A stretch of 64,000 nt of DNA from Antedon mediterranea (taxonomy: Eukaryota; Echinodermata; Crinoidea; Comatulida; Antedonidae), in contig NC_092676.1 in NCBI RefSeq assembly GCF_964355755.1, positions 850,288 through 914,287 on the forward strand, read 5' to 3'. Made by a program: the position numbers and the translations under genes. Positions 47,560 to 57,841 of this stretch are shown here, piece after piece. The first letter of the stretch is position 1; each line of letters opens with the position of its first letter. The notes beneath the pieces are model-generated. The model was not told the origin of the DNA and did not search any database. It worked only from the letters and a program-made list of their open reading frames with translations.

Positions 47560-48030
47560 GATTAGCCAAAAGAAACGAGTACAAAAAAATCTGCTTAATT
47601 TAGTCATGCACTTAAGTCCTACTCTAGCCAAAAGAAACAAGAATTTATTTATATTAGTTTATCATGTTTTGTTAGTTCTATTGTGCCAAAAAAAAAAAAC
47701 AAGTATGCAAATTGCAAAAAGAAAAACGGAATGAAAAGTGTTTTATCATTTGGTATTCCGAAAGAAAAAAGTCTACCAATTAGGGAAAAAAATTGGCAAG
47801 TAAAGTATTTTACGATTAATGATATTAGTTATAGTCTAGTCAAAAGAAACAAGTCTACCAACAAGGAAAAAATGGCAATTGAAGTATTTTACCATTACTG
47901 TTAATATTGGTATGCATTTAAGTTACACTCTAGCCAAAAGAAAGAAGTATACCAATTGCACAAAAATGGAATGAAAAAGTTAAGTATTTTAACATTAGCT
48001 ATTTTGTTGTCATGCATCATTGCTAAGTCC
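47560..48030 (+). repeat. diverged tandem repeat (about 60-115 bp units)
   Basis: CTAGCCAAAAGAAACAAGT-like starts recur near 47567, 47625, 47675, 47836 and 47931. Most units continue with TCTACCAATTxxxxAAAAAA, TGGAATGAAAAGT and AAGTATTTTAACATTA. Unit length varies and copies are diverged. The 47683-47904 frame is a reading through two units. Confidence 0.7.
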
Positions 48031-48189
48031 TACTTCAGGATGCTGTGGCTTCTGTCAACTATGGACCTTTGATTGATCAACGAAAGTTTGAAAAGGAATA
48101 AACAACGGAGACAAGAGAGGAAACATCAGCCAAAAATAAATTGAGGATTAACACCTTCTTGAAAATACCCCAAATTAATTAATACATTA

Positions 48190-48320
48190 ATCAATCAATC
48201 CATCATTACGTTTTATTTGACACACTAGTAGAAGTTCTCCTCACGGCATTCAAAACATATAAAGCAGGATCGGTTCAATATGCTGTTTTTTAAAGTTGTA
48301 TAGCGGTTTTTCTTCTCCAT
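48190..48320 (-). mobile_element. possible 3' end of an antisense LINE
   Basis: TAATCAATCAATCCATCATT followed by ACGTTTTATTTGAC is, on the - strand, an AATAAA-containing 3' end with a GATT-type tail like that of the LINE at 10201-11651. No coding remains. Confidence 0.35.
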
Positions 48321-48575
48321 TTATTTCTCTCTTTTGATACGGTTTAGCAAGGATAGGAGAAAGAAAAAGAAGCAAACTTCAAAAAAGATGAAAAAACGGC
48401 CTTCAATGGAAATACGTTTTAAGAGTTGTTTTAGATGTGTATTAAAACAAGTAAACGGTAACAAATATAATGAATGTATAGTTGATAACTAAGCACTTAT
48501 TAGTTGAACAATGTATCAATGCCATCCTGATTTGTAAGTACCAGACTTAAGTACCAGACTTGACTTAAGTTGTAA

Positions 48576-50084
48576 TTCGTTTCGTTTCGTTTATTAAACA
48601 ATTCTCTACACATACAAAAAAATACAAGATGTTACATAGTAAAAAGCATGTCTAAAAGGAAGCCTAGATAAGTTTTTTGTTACAAACAAATAAACTTTAA
48701 GCCTAGACTCCCTGCAGTAGCACACAAAATAACAATGGTTGGGACAAATGAAAAACCATATATACCAATATAAAAAAACAAAACAAAAATTAATAAAAAT
48801 AATAAAGTGAAAATAGAAACCCCAAAAAGAAAAAAGCGAAACACCGGACAGACAAGGACTTAAATCAGTCGAGCTCATAAAAAGACATTAAAAAAAACAT
48901 TAGTAAAGAAAGATTTACCAGCATTTTATTTATTTATGAATTAATCGTCATATGCAGTGATCAGTGCTTGTTTAAGATTTAGTTTGAAACTAGCAATTGA
49001 TGGTTTGTTAAAACGAGAGAGAAAGGTAGTGAATGCCATAATTTGGGACCACAGAATAGAATTGAGTGACGTCTCAGATTTGAAATAGTTAATAAAGAAG
49101 AAGTATAGGTTTGGGCGAATCTTGTATTGTGACTATGATAGGGTTTAGAAAACAGAGAAGCGATTTGGGAAGGCAAGGAACTCTGATGTGAGCGGAACAT
49201 AAAGAGGCAAATTTGAAGTTTTTTAAGGTCGTAAACATTTAAAACGTTATACTTATAAAACAAGGATTTGGTATGAGATTTGAAAGAAGTGGAAGCGCAA
49301 AGTCTTAATGCTCTTTTTTGAAGTCTAAAAATGTTATCAATGTGTGTTGTTTCGTAACTGTCCCATGGAGATAAGTTAAGAAATTTATCAACAGTGGTGG
49401 CCCGGGAAATATTGCAATATGAGATATAAGGCAAAACTAAAGTGTTATAAAGAATTAATAATATATTAGAAGGAAGGGATGATTTTAATTTATTTACAAT
49501 AGCTATGTTTCTCGCGATAATGTTACAGATTCGATATATGTGGGGCTTCCATGTAAAATTAGAGTCAATTGTTACACCTAAAAATTTAGTTTCATTGAGA
49601 CGCATGATTTTGTTATGATCAATGTGTAAACGATGGCCATCGGAAAATATAGATTTGAGTCCAAACAAAATATAATTTGTCTTAGAAATATTAAGGGACA
49701 ATTTATTGAGTTTAAACCAATTAGTAACTTTAACAAGTTAGGAGTTAATAATTTGATATAGAGATGTCTTGTTGCTGTGGGAATACAATATATTCGAATC
49801 ATCAGCAAAAAGAATAAATTTTAAAAGTTTAGAGGAATTTGGCAAGTCATTCCAGTAAAGTAAGAAAAGAAGAGGGCCTAATATAGAACCCTGGGATACA
49901 CCACAGAGCACACGTGACAGTTTTGAGTTAGCTAAATTAAAGTTAGTAAACTGTTGTCTATTGGATAGATAGTTTGAAATCAGTTTAAGAGAAAGGCCTT
50001 TGACACCTTAAGTGTATAATTTTTTTTCAAGTATATTATGGTTTATGGTGTCAAAGGCCTTGCTTAAGTCTAAAAAGACAGTTT
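48576..50084 (-). mobile_element. decayed antisense LINE, 5'-truncated
   Basis: On the - strand the element runs from the palm motif of the reverse transcriptase to a tail of AAACGAAACGAAACG (48576-48598 on +). The 3' UTR covers about 48600-48940. It differs in sequence and tail type from the element at 10.2 kb, so it is a separate family of the same broad CR1/L2/Jockey-like group. Confidence 0.8.
48941..50084 (-). pseudogene. reverse transcriptase pseudogene
   Basis: Reading leftward: FLDLSKAFDTINHNIL, CGVSQGSILGPLLF, FADD in place of YADD near 49800-49810, TKFLGVTIDSNFTWKPH, and GPKLWHSLPF. Two in-frame TAA codons interrupt it, at 50008-50010 and 49738-49740. A frameshift near 49020 moves the C-terminal part into another frame that ends at 48941. 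The 5' part (endonuclease and early RT) is missing. A perfect 15-bp inverted repeat (AAGGCCTTTGACACC at 49993-50007 and its inverse at 50047-50061) lies within the RT. It is dead and older than the LINE at 10201. Confidence 0.88.
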
Positions 50085-52716
50085 ACATTTTCTACACTTA
50101 CTTCAAAACAATGAATACAAGTGAATAATGTTAAAACCACTTCATGTTTTAAAAAACCAATGTGGACCATCGAAAAAATTAGCGCCTCCAATGATCTGAG
50201 GAAAAATAATTGAATATTCATTCAATAATGAATGAAATGTGTCAGACATATTACCTAACAATTTACGAATTTAAATAAAACTATCTAAACTGTACTATTT
50301 AGTTATCAAACGGTTTGATTCTTAGCTGAGACGGCTGCCACGTCACTATACCGTAATGGATCATGATTACACAATAAACATTGATATAATCTTGTAATTC
50401 TTGTACATAACGAGGAGTGTAGAATACGATAGTAGATCTTGAATGATCTTTTTATAGAACTGATTTTTAAGGAGCCAGGTACACAATCCCCGTCGAATCC
50501 CCCGGGAATCAGGATATAATACAGTTTATACGTCTGCGCATGCGTAGTTATAATTGAATTGCGACTAGAATGGGGGTTATCGTAAAATTCCTTATTTTAC
50601 GCCCTGTAGACATGTGATCCCGAGGCGTTTACTAGCAATGATATGTAGATGACTTTGGACAAGTTAGGCTGAAATATGCTTGTTAATTAACCATTTAGTA
50701 GATATAATCATGCAGTCACGTGACGTCATTCTGACAAGACGATGTAGGTCATCAAGAAGAAAAAAATGTGATTTTGTCAACTAACAATTTAGGAACATTA
50801 TGTTAACAATTTTTCTGTTTTTAATACATCTCAGAGCAAACATAATGTTAATGTATATTTTATATGCAAATGACAATAAATGGAAGTAATTTTCCACTGA
50901 TGAATGAAAAAGAAAGTAATAACCAATAAAATGACTACGTAAGTTGCTGAAAATAGTGTATGCTTACTTTGGGAAAAAGAATTTCTGAAGCCTGGGATAT
51001 ATCCTGTGTTCTATCAATAAATTTACAAAAAAAGTTTTCATAATATTCTTTTTAAAAGAAGACCTGGAACTGACATTTGTGACCTCTTTAATATTTAACA
51101 TAATGATGCATCGTTTTCGGATTAAGTTCACTGAATGACTCTCACGCACCTAGATGTCATCTTTTGTATAACTTTCTTGGCTTTAATAATCTTTGTATTA
51201 GTCACTTTCCCGTACCCTTCACTCTGGACAGTTTATTACCGTAATAATAAATCAATAATCTACAGTATTTCTTTATTTCAATTTATCTACATACAGTATT
51301 AAAAACTAAAACACAATTTATAACGTCTGATATCTGATCGCAATAGGCATTACACGGGTTATGGCGTCCACAAAGACCGATACTCTTGTAAAAACAGTAA
51401 TTGTGAATAGTTCATGAACCACCAATCAAGAAGAAGATAATAACATAGCTGAAAAGAACTGACATTAACAAACTTGAAGAGAACAATGCATGGTTTAATA
51501 AAATTTAAATTATGTTTAATTTGCAAGAGTGTACATGAAAACTAACAATTCTTGCCAAAGGTTATCGGAAGGTGCGAACGTACGTCATACAAAAGGTAAG
51601 TGCTTTCTCCAATACATTTTTACTAATCGTACCATCAGTTCAAGTATAGGCTGCCTTAAAAGACTTACAATGGTATTATTGGATAAGAAAAGTAATTTAA
51701 TCAGAAACAATCAAAACCTTGATTTAGTGTCGCAAAACAAAACTTTCACAAAGAAACGAAATAAGTTCAAAGATGCGAAATATAATGTATTTTTTCCAGA
51801 TCGTCGGTCAGTGCACTGATGTGAATGATGCTGGGAAGTTTCCAGAAGAAACAATTTAAAAAGACTGAAAAAAGAAAAACTTGACGCAACGCCAAAATGA
51901 CCTTAAACATGTTATTACATTTGAAGGCATTTGACTTTGCTTCAAACATGTACAGTATAAATTATCAGGGACTTTCCTGAGTGTTATAAAGTATGCTTAA
52001 ATATTATTATCGCACAATATAAAATAAAGACTGAGATTACAACAGTGAAAACATAATATAACTGCGTTGTGACAATGATTGGGTTCATGAACCAAACCCA
52101 TTGAGTGGATACAATAGACCTTCTAATCCAGGTAAATTACTAGGTCCGAACGCATCCTACAGTATGTTTGACACTATATGTATTTTGGAGTGATAAAAAC
52201 ATAATTATAGAGTTTATAGAATCTATAATATTATTCATTCTTAGTAGGCTCTATTTTATGAAATTAATCACACTGTAGAACGTTGGTTTATTAACTTACA
52301 ATTACACTAACACACAAATGTTCTAAAGACGACTTCAATTTAATACAACAATGAATGATTTCACACCCACCGCCAAATTTGAGTTTAAACCGTCTTATAT
52401 TTAAAATGTCAAAGAGACTGAATAAATAGCAAACAGCTGTATACCAACACATAAAATCAAATCGACGCATTTGTCTTCAGGTCAGTCAGATATTTCCAAT
52501 TAGAAACTTTGAAATGATGTCATGGGGTTTTATCCAATGAACCAGTCATAGGAAGTAAACCTAATTGACGGGAAAACACGAAACATTCATAAAGGCACTG
52601 GCATACAGAGTGCGTCAAACACTGACGAAACCTGCGTGCAGTCAATACTTACGCGGGCAGGGAGCACATTTCAAGATATTGTATTTTAAAGCTAACACAC
52701 TCTAGGTATTTTAATC
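50085..52716. other. gene-free interval upstream of the second Ig gene
   Basis: No gene is supported. The 51529-51819 frame has no known domain. GTCTGCGCATGCGTAGTT near 50530 resembles an NRF-1 type site but no gene start follows. The promoter of the second Ig gene should lie in the last few hundred bases; CATTCATAAAGGCACTGG near 52584 could be a weak TATA-like element. Confidence 0.4.
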
Positions 52717-54456
52717 ATGGAACTTAACTTGATTTTGGTGTTGTTTACATTTGGCTTGGCCAGTGGGTTCGAATTTGTAATTGAACCAAAAAGCATAACA
52801 GCTTTGAAAGGTGAAGATGTGTTGTTATCCTGTTCGGTGACGGGAGTTTCTGATCGTGGGACAATATTTTGGCAGCGAGTGAACACTGGACGATATATTA
52901 GTATGGACTATGTTGTAGATCCATATGATATGTTTGGAGATGACATGAAAGATAGGTATAGAATCATCGGCGAGCCGTCTGTTGGTGAGTACTCATTGTA
53001 CATAACCAATGTTAAGAGGTCAGACATTGGCAGATACGCTTGTTTATATAACGAGCCATCTGGTTTAAAGACAATCAGTCGTCATGCCACGCTAAGTGTA
53101 CTAGTACCACCAGGTCCCCAGTATCCAAGATGTCGAGTTGAGCCCGAGGGAGCGGTTGTTGGCGCCGCTGTTGATCTAATCTGCGACTCAGAAGGTGGGC
53201 TTCCACCAGCAACTCTGACATGGTTCCGTGGTAATGAGATTTTAGATGGAAATTATGGTAAATCAGGAGCAATGACAGAGAATCGTTACCGAAAAGTATT
53301 ACAAGCCACCGATCGTGGAGTAGAATTTGTTTGTGAAGCCTCGGGAATCGCGATTGGAAATACTTTGCGTACTTGCTCATTAACTCCGTTAGGTCTTGAC
53401 ATTTCTGTTCAAATAAAGCCACAAATTAAAGTTGCGAATGAAGGTTCTAGAGCAACGTTTACATGCATTGCACCAGGTGATATGAACAATTATGACGTGT
53501 ACTGGTCACTCGGCGAAGAAGAAATACATTTGGAAGATCCAAGACTATCATTTAGAGATGGTCATCCTCGATTAAGAATAGATCCTGTCAAATTGAGTGA
53601 TCATGGCAAAATGGTTGCATGCATAGTATATGACTTTCATGGTTTTCGGGGCAATGCCTCATCTGTACTATTTGTTACTAAAACCGAAATAGAACAACCT
53701 TCTAAAAATACAATTGTATTCGAGATGGAACCAGCGTCTGAAATACCTACTAAAATAAGTGTAGTTGCATCGGTTGAAGGAGCTGCTAATGGTGTGTTCA
53801 CAGCAGATCTGCCCGCTGCTGACCAGGCTACCGCTGGAAATCCTAACTCCGGTAGTGTTAATCCTTCTGTTTCACCAAAAGCAGGTAAAGAAATGGTAAC
53901 AACTAAAACTGATTCACCATCGCCCTCACCAGGTGCTGAAAAAAATAATCCATCGATGATATTTACTAATCACTTTGCAATGCCAACTGTCGGTGACAAT
54001 GCAGAAAATGCAACCACACCACCACCAATTAACCGAGGTGACACCCCAAACCAGAACATCCAACCAACAGAGATCTCAACTGAAACAAATCAGACCGCTA
54101 ACCCAATGATGGAAACAACAGCATATGTTACTGATGAACTCAACGCGAACGAAGTAGAATTACCTGAACTACAGAGTGACGTTCATGCAGAAGATGACGT
54201 CGAAGCAACTGAAGAAAATGTTAACGAAGTAAACGATGACGCGCCAGTAGTTGTCGATACTCCTGCAGACAACAAGAATGAAACTAACAAAGTAGCAAAT
54301 AATTTAGAAGGTACAGATACCGATACTGTAGCAGACGAAAATGAAGAAACAGCTGTAAGTGGACAAACCATTCGAATTAGGATCATCTGCAGTGTGCTTG
54401 CAGTTGGAGTAGTTTTAATAGGTTTTGGATTTTGGAGATTTAGCAAGACACGATAA
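52717..54456 (+). CDS. single-exon three-Ig-domain membrane protein, paralog of the 35-kb gene
   Basis: An uninterrupted 579-codon frame begins at ATG 52717. Residues 1-17 are a signal peptide (MELNLILVLFTFGLASG). Ig1 (18-130) has Cys39, Trp52, Cys109; Ig2 (131-228) has Cys156, Trp169, Cys206 plus the extra pair Cys139 and Cys220; Ig3 (233-321) has Cys250, Trp263, Cys302. Domain order, cysteines and the Ig1 signature ISMDxxxDPYxxFG match the upstream paralog. The stalk (about 322-551) is Pro/Thr-rich at first and Glu/Asp-rich near the membrane, and much shorter than the paralog's. A transmembrane helix (about 556-573) is followed by only six residues, RFSKTR. The protein probably works outside the cell as an adhesion or recognition molecule, or signals through a partner; no signalling motif is present. 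The nearest known families are the CTX/JAM group for domains 1-2, but no orthologue can be assigned. Confidence 0.93.
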   Translation: MELNLILVLFTFGLASGFEFVIEPKSITALKGEDVLLSCSVTGVSDRGTIFWQRVNTGRYISMDYVVDPYDMFGDDMKDRYRIIGEPSVGEYSLYITNVKRSDIGRYACLYNEPSGLKTISRHATLSVLVPPGPQYPRCRVEPEGAVVGAAVDLICDSEGGLPPATLTWFRGNEILDGNYGKSGAMTENRYRKVLQATDRGVEFVCEASGIAIGNTLRTCSLTPLGLDISVQIKPQIKVANEGSRATFTCIAPGDMNNYDVYWSLGEEEIHLEDPRLSFRDGHPRLRIDPVKLSDHGKMVACIVYDFHGFRGNASSVLFVTKTEIEQPSKNTIVFEMEPASEIPTKISVVASVEGAANGVFTADLPAADQATAGNPNSGSVNPSVSPKAGKEMVTTKTDSPSPSPGAEKNNPSMIFTNHFAMPTVGDNAENATTPPPINRGDTPNQNIQPTEISTETNQTANPMMETTAYVTDELNANEVELPELQSDVHAEDDVEATEENVNEVNDDAPVVVDTPADNKNETNKVANNLEGTDTDTVADENEETAVSGQTIRIRIICSVLAVGVVLIGFGFWRFSKTR

Positions 54457-54566
54457 TGTAATTTGTCAAAACCATTACGATAATGGTTGATGTATGTGGT
54501 GTAACAGTGCTGATGAATTTTAACTTAGTGCAAACTATATTCAACACAGTGCAAGATTATATGCAT

Positions 54567-54669
54567 TAGGCTTGGTTCCAACTTGGACGCAACGCAATTT
54601 TACCACCACGACGCGATGTGCCGTTGCACCTACGTTACTGCGTTGCGTCTAAGTGGAAACCAAGCTTTA
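54567..54669. mobile_element. MITE family A, short copy in 3' flank of second Ig gene
   Basis: TTAGGCTTGGTTCCAACTTG and GACGCAACGCAATTTTACC at the left mirror TACTGCGTTGCGTCTAAGTG and GAAACCAAGCTTTAA at the right. The core is deleted, leaving a compact stem. It lies between the stop codon and the first poly(A) signal, so it is probably transcribed as part of the 3' UTR. Confidence 0.9.
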
Positions 54670-54719
54670 AAGTTGTCTTTACGTGATATCAATTTACTGT
54701 ACAAAAGTTTATTTTTTAG

Positions 54720-54725
54720 AATAAA
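54720..54725 (+). terminator. candidate poly(A) signal of the second Ig gene
   Basis: AATAAA occurs about 265 bp after the stop codon, just past the MITE. Confidence 0.5.
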
Positions 54726-56610
54726 AGACGCCTCAGAAAGTCCAAAAAAAGTTTCCTAATGTGATAAATATTAATACAAATTTTGATTATTTGGTGCCCA
54801 CTATTTTATTATGGTATGTCGGTCGGTCCATTTTTATTTTGGCGGGATTTTCTAGCCTTTGTCCATGGGTCTTTGTACATTGTCCGTCCGAAATACTGTA
54901 AGACTTGCATTAAATAATTCGTTATTTTTTCAAATACAATCAACAATGTATAGTGATAACTTTATTATAATGTATGTGTTATAAAATTAACTAAACACCA
55001 TTGATCTGGTAAAGTTGTGTTTCGTAATTTTGATGATATATTACTCATATTTTTTATAATGCAATACTCTACTCTGTGTATAATAAAATTATTTAGTTAG
55101 AATTATAATACTTACTACTTTTATTTTCTGTAATTTTGTATTATTGTGTTTTCATTAATTATTACGTTTATCGTTGATTCGGATGTTGTTATAAGTTTAT
55201 AAATAAACTATATTTAATTATTTTGATAGGATAAGTGAACATTTAATTTTAATATTGAGAGTATCGATATATAGCTGTGTAATATATCAACTTCACGAAT
55301 AAAACACAAAATTGAACAATCTGTATACGTCATTTATGTATTATCTTTTGACATTACAGTACAACATCGCGCGTTGAGCGACATAAAGTCGACGCGCGCG
55401 TGTAAAAAGGTATTATCAACGCACACCTTAGAATTGAGAATGATTCATTTTTCCGTTTCTTCTTGTATAGGCCTACTTCCTGTGTAGAGCCTCAACAATT
55501 CAGGGTTGTAAGTTAACAATTGCTTTAGATTAAATTTCTAGATGATGATCAGTGTTTATTAACTTCACATTGTCTTTTGACGTATTATTCGGTTTTTTAC
55601 TTTCAAATTTCCAGAAAGGAAACGCGAATAGTCTCCAGTGAAAACTAGAACAAAAGTGAAATTGACTTGCAGATACATAACTCAAATAGTTCATCAAAAT
55701 GAAATGTTTATTTTATACTAATTACACATTAGTGTAACTTATAACACAACTTAACAAAAAGAAACAGCTTCGATCAGCGCTTAGATGATATCTTCATTTA
55801 ACCAAAGGTAACCTTTGTAATGTTTTATTCATGAATCACATAAATTAAAACATGAGTCAACAATATGAAACATTATATCATTAATGTCGTATTTTGTAAT
55901 GTATAGCATAAAGTGATAGTCAGGTGACGGGGAACTGCACATCAAACACACTTACTTGTACCTATGTAACCTTTTACTTTGTAAATGTAATTAAATGCAA
56001 TAGGCCTATAATAATGATGTTTCAGTTACAAAAGTAATCAATAAAATATAAAATTAGAATCAAAGGATTTTGAACCAAGACTATAGTTTCTGTAAACCTC
56101 ATATTATCTAGATTACCTTACTTTTATTCAATCATTATATAATATTACATTGCACAATTTAAGCTAAATATTTATTTTCCACATTTTATACCAATCATTG
56201 AAAACTATAAATATTGAATCTATCAGAAAATGACAGAATGTACATGCAGAGTCCAGATGATTCGGAATAATTGATGTTGACATTTTGTCTTTATGATGTG
56301 TCCTGCTTTTATTGTGAATGACACCTGACCATAAAATGATGAATGTGCTGAGGTTTGACAGATACTGATTGTTAGACCTTAGGCCTAATGATTCTTAAAT
56401 TGAAAGTAAAATAATGCAGACCAGCAGTAGGCCTAGTAATAATAATTATATTATTTTTAGGCGAGGCTAAATGTAGGTCTAGGCTAGTGCCTATTTATAG
56501 CCACAATACGTGAAAAGAATTTTTTTAAATAGGTAGGAAAAGAACACCAGGGCTAGGACTTCCTACCCTCTCCCATTAGATATCATGGTAGACTGCCTAT
56601 GCTTGAGACA
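54726..56610. other. gene-free DNA
   Basis: No coding region is supported. The octamer TAGGCCTA is clustered at 55468, 56001, 56390, 56428 and 56663. Confidence 0.45.
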
Positions 56611-56783
56611 TCAGTCCAAGTCGCCCTGCTCCTCGTCCTCGATGATGGCTCTAAAATAAATAGTAGGCCTAGGAATAAGGCCACATGTGCCTACTGGTAT
56701 AAAGACAGGAGATATGGAATTTCTGAAAATAAGGTAATGTATACTAAAGCAATGTCTTTATAGTGTAATAAATAAATACTTAC
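56611..56783 (-). other. possible small exon and intron on the - strand
   Basis: On the - strand, GGTG|GTAAGTATTT (donor at 56783) and TATTTATTTTAG|AGCC (acceptor at 56651) would bound a 133-bp intron, like the 137- and 165-bp introns of the gene at 62-64 kb. The exon after the acceptor reads AIIEDEEQGDLD then stop (56611). Joining it to the proposed upstream exon in that frame makes a stop at the junction, so coding is doubtful; a non-coding transcript is possible. Confidence 0.2.
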
Positions 56784-57688
56784 CACCAAAACAGATGATA
56801 AAATCCAAAATTAAATAACGTAACGTAAGTACGACGCGCAGACTACCTACTACAGACGGCTTCTTATGACACAGCGCCCCCAACCACTACCAAATATCTT
56901 TAAATCTTTGTTGAAATTAATTAACTTTTTAAAAACCAATTAGGGAGTCGATTTTTTCATTTTCAAAGGAATAAAAAAATACCGGCTAGTATGAATCCAT
57001 TTGATATGTCACTGTTTTTTAATCCTTTATAATTAGTTCACTTTGCACTCGTGTCTGTTTCACTACCGTTTTAATCCAGGGGGATATTGAACAGGAACTA
57101 TTCAGCATAATGATGGACATTAACTAAAACTAAACAACTAACTTACCACCAACCAACTAACATTATACGTGTTGGCCTAACTATTGAGCATCGGCAGTTA
57201 TATAAAGTTTCGTCCACAGCCTCAACTGTCATCATTACTAGATTTAAACACTCTTGTTTAAGTATCGGCATTTATAGCGTTTTTCTGGTTTTTGTTTTGT
57301 GTTTTTTTTTAATCCGTTCTCAGAGTCGACGATGTACGGAATCCGGAACACTATTCCCAGTTTCATGATTTTTTTTTATCTCCGGCCAATGAACCGAACA
57401 TTTTTTTCCTTGATGTAAATCTAAAATCTTAGTATCGAGTTAAACCTAATCCCCTAAATCAGGCTTTCTTAACGTTGCTTAGGATTACAGTAATACTTAA
57501 TGCATGATACCTTGTGCTAATTTTAGAAGTTAAGTTGTGGTAAGGACTTCCTAAAATAATCTAATTATAATTATTATATTCACTTGAGAGCATTATAGGC
57601 CGACCGCGTGCTTTACATGATGATGCTTTTGTATAGGTCTACCATTGAATTAATAAAAAATGCTGTATAATTATTTTTGTTAGGTAAC
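56784..57688. other. gene-free DNA
   Basis: Apart from the splice-donor-like site noted at its left edge, nothing is supported. Confidence 0.45.
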
Positions 57689-57841
57689 GCTATTTCCACT
57701 ATAGAACGCAAGGCACGGACGTAAGCGCAAACGCAAGCGACTTGACCGATGACAAGCGACAGTTTCGGATGATCATTCGATCGTAGTGTAGCTCACGTTG
57801 CGCTTAACGTCGTTGAGTTGCGTCCTAGTTGGGAACCAAGC
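57689..57841. mobile_element. MITE family A copy
   Basis: TATTTCCACTATAGAACGCA, GACTTGACCGATGACAAGCG, GTTGCGCTTAACGTCGTTGA and TCCTAGTTGGGAACCAAGC are in order. The right core ATTGG is mutated. Confidence 0.8.

Noticed and set aside
51529-51819. A 96-codon basic frame upstream of the second Ig gene
   Set aside because: No recognisable motif, no good start or splice context, and lysine-rich readings are common by chance in A-rich DNA.
39000-52700. A third, degenerate Ig-gene copy between the two paralogs
   Set aside because: I looked for CxxxxG...W and DxGxYxC-like codons in all frames given and found none that held together.
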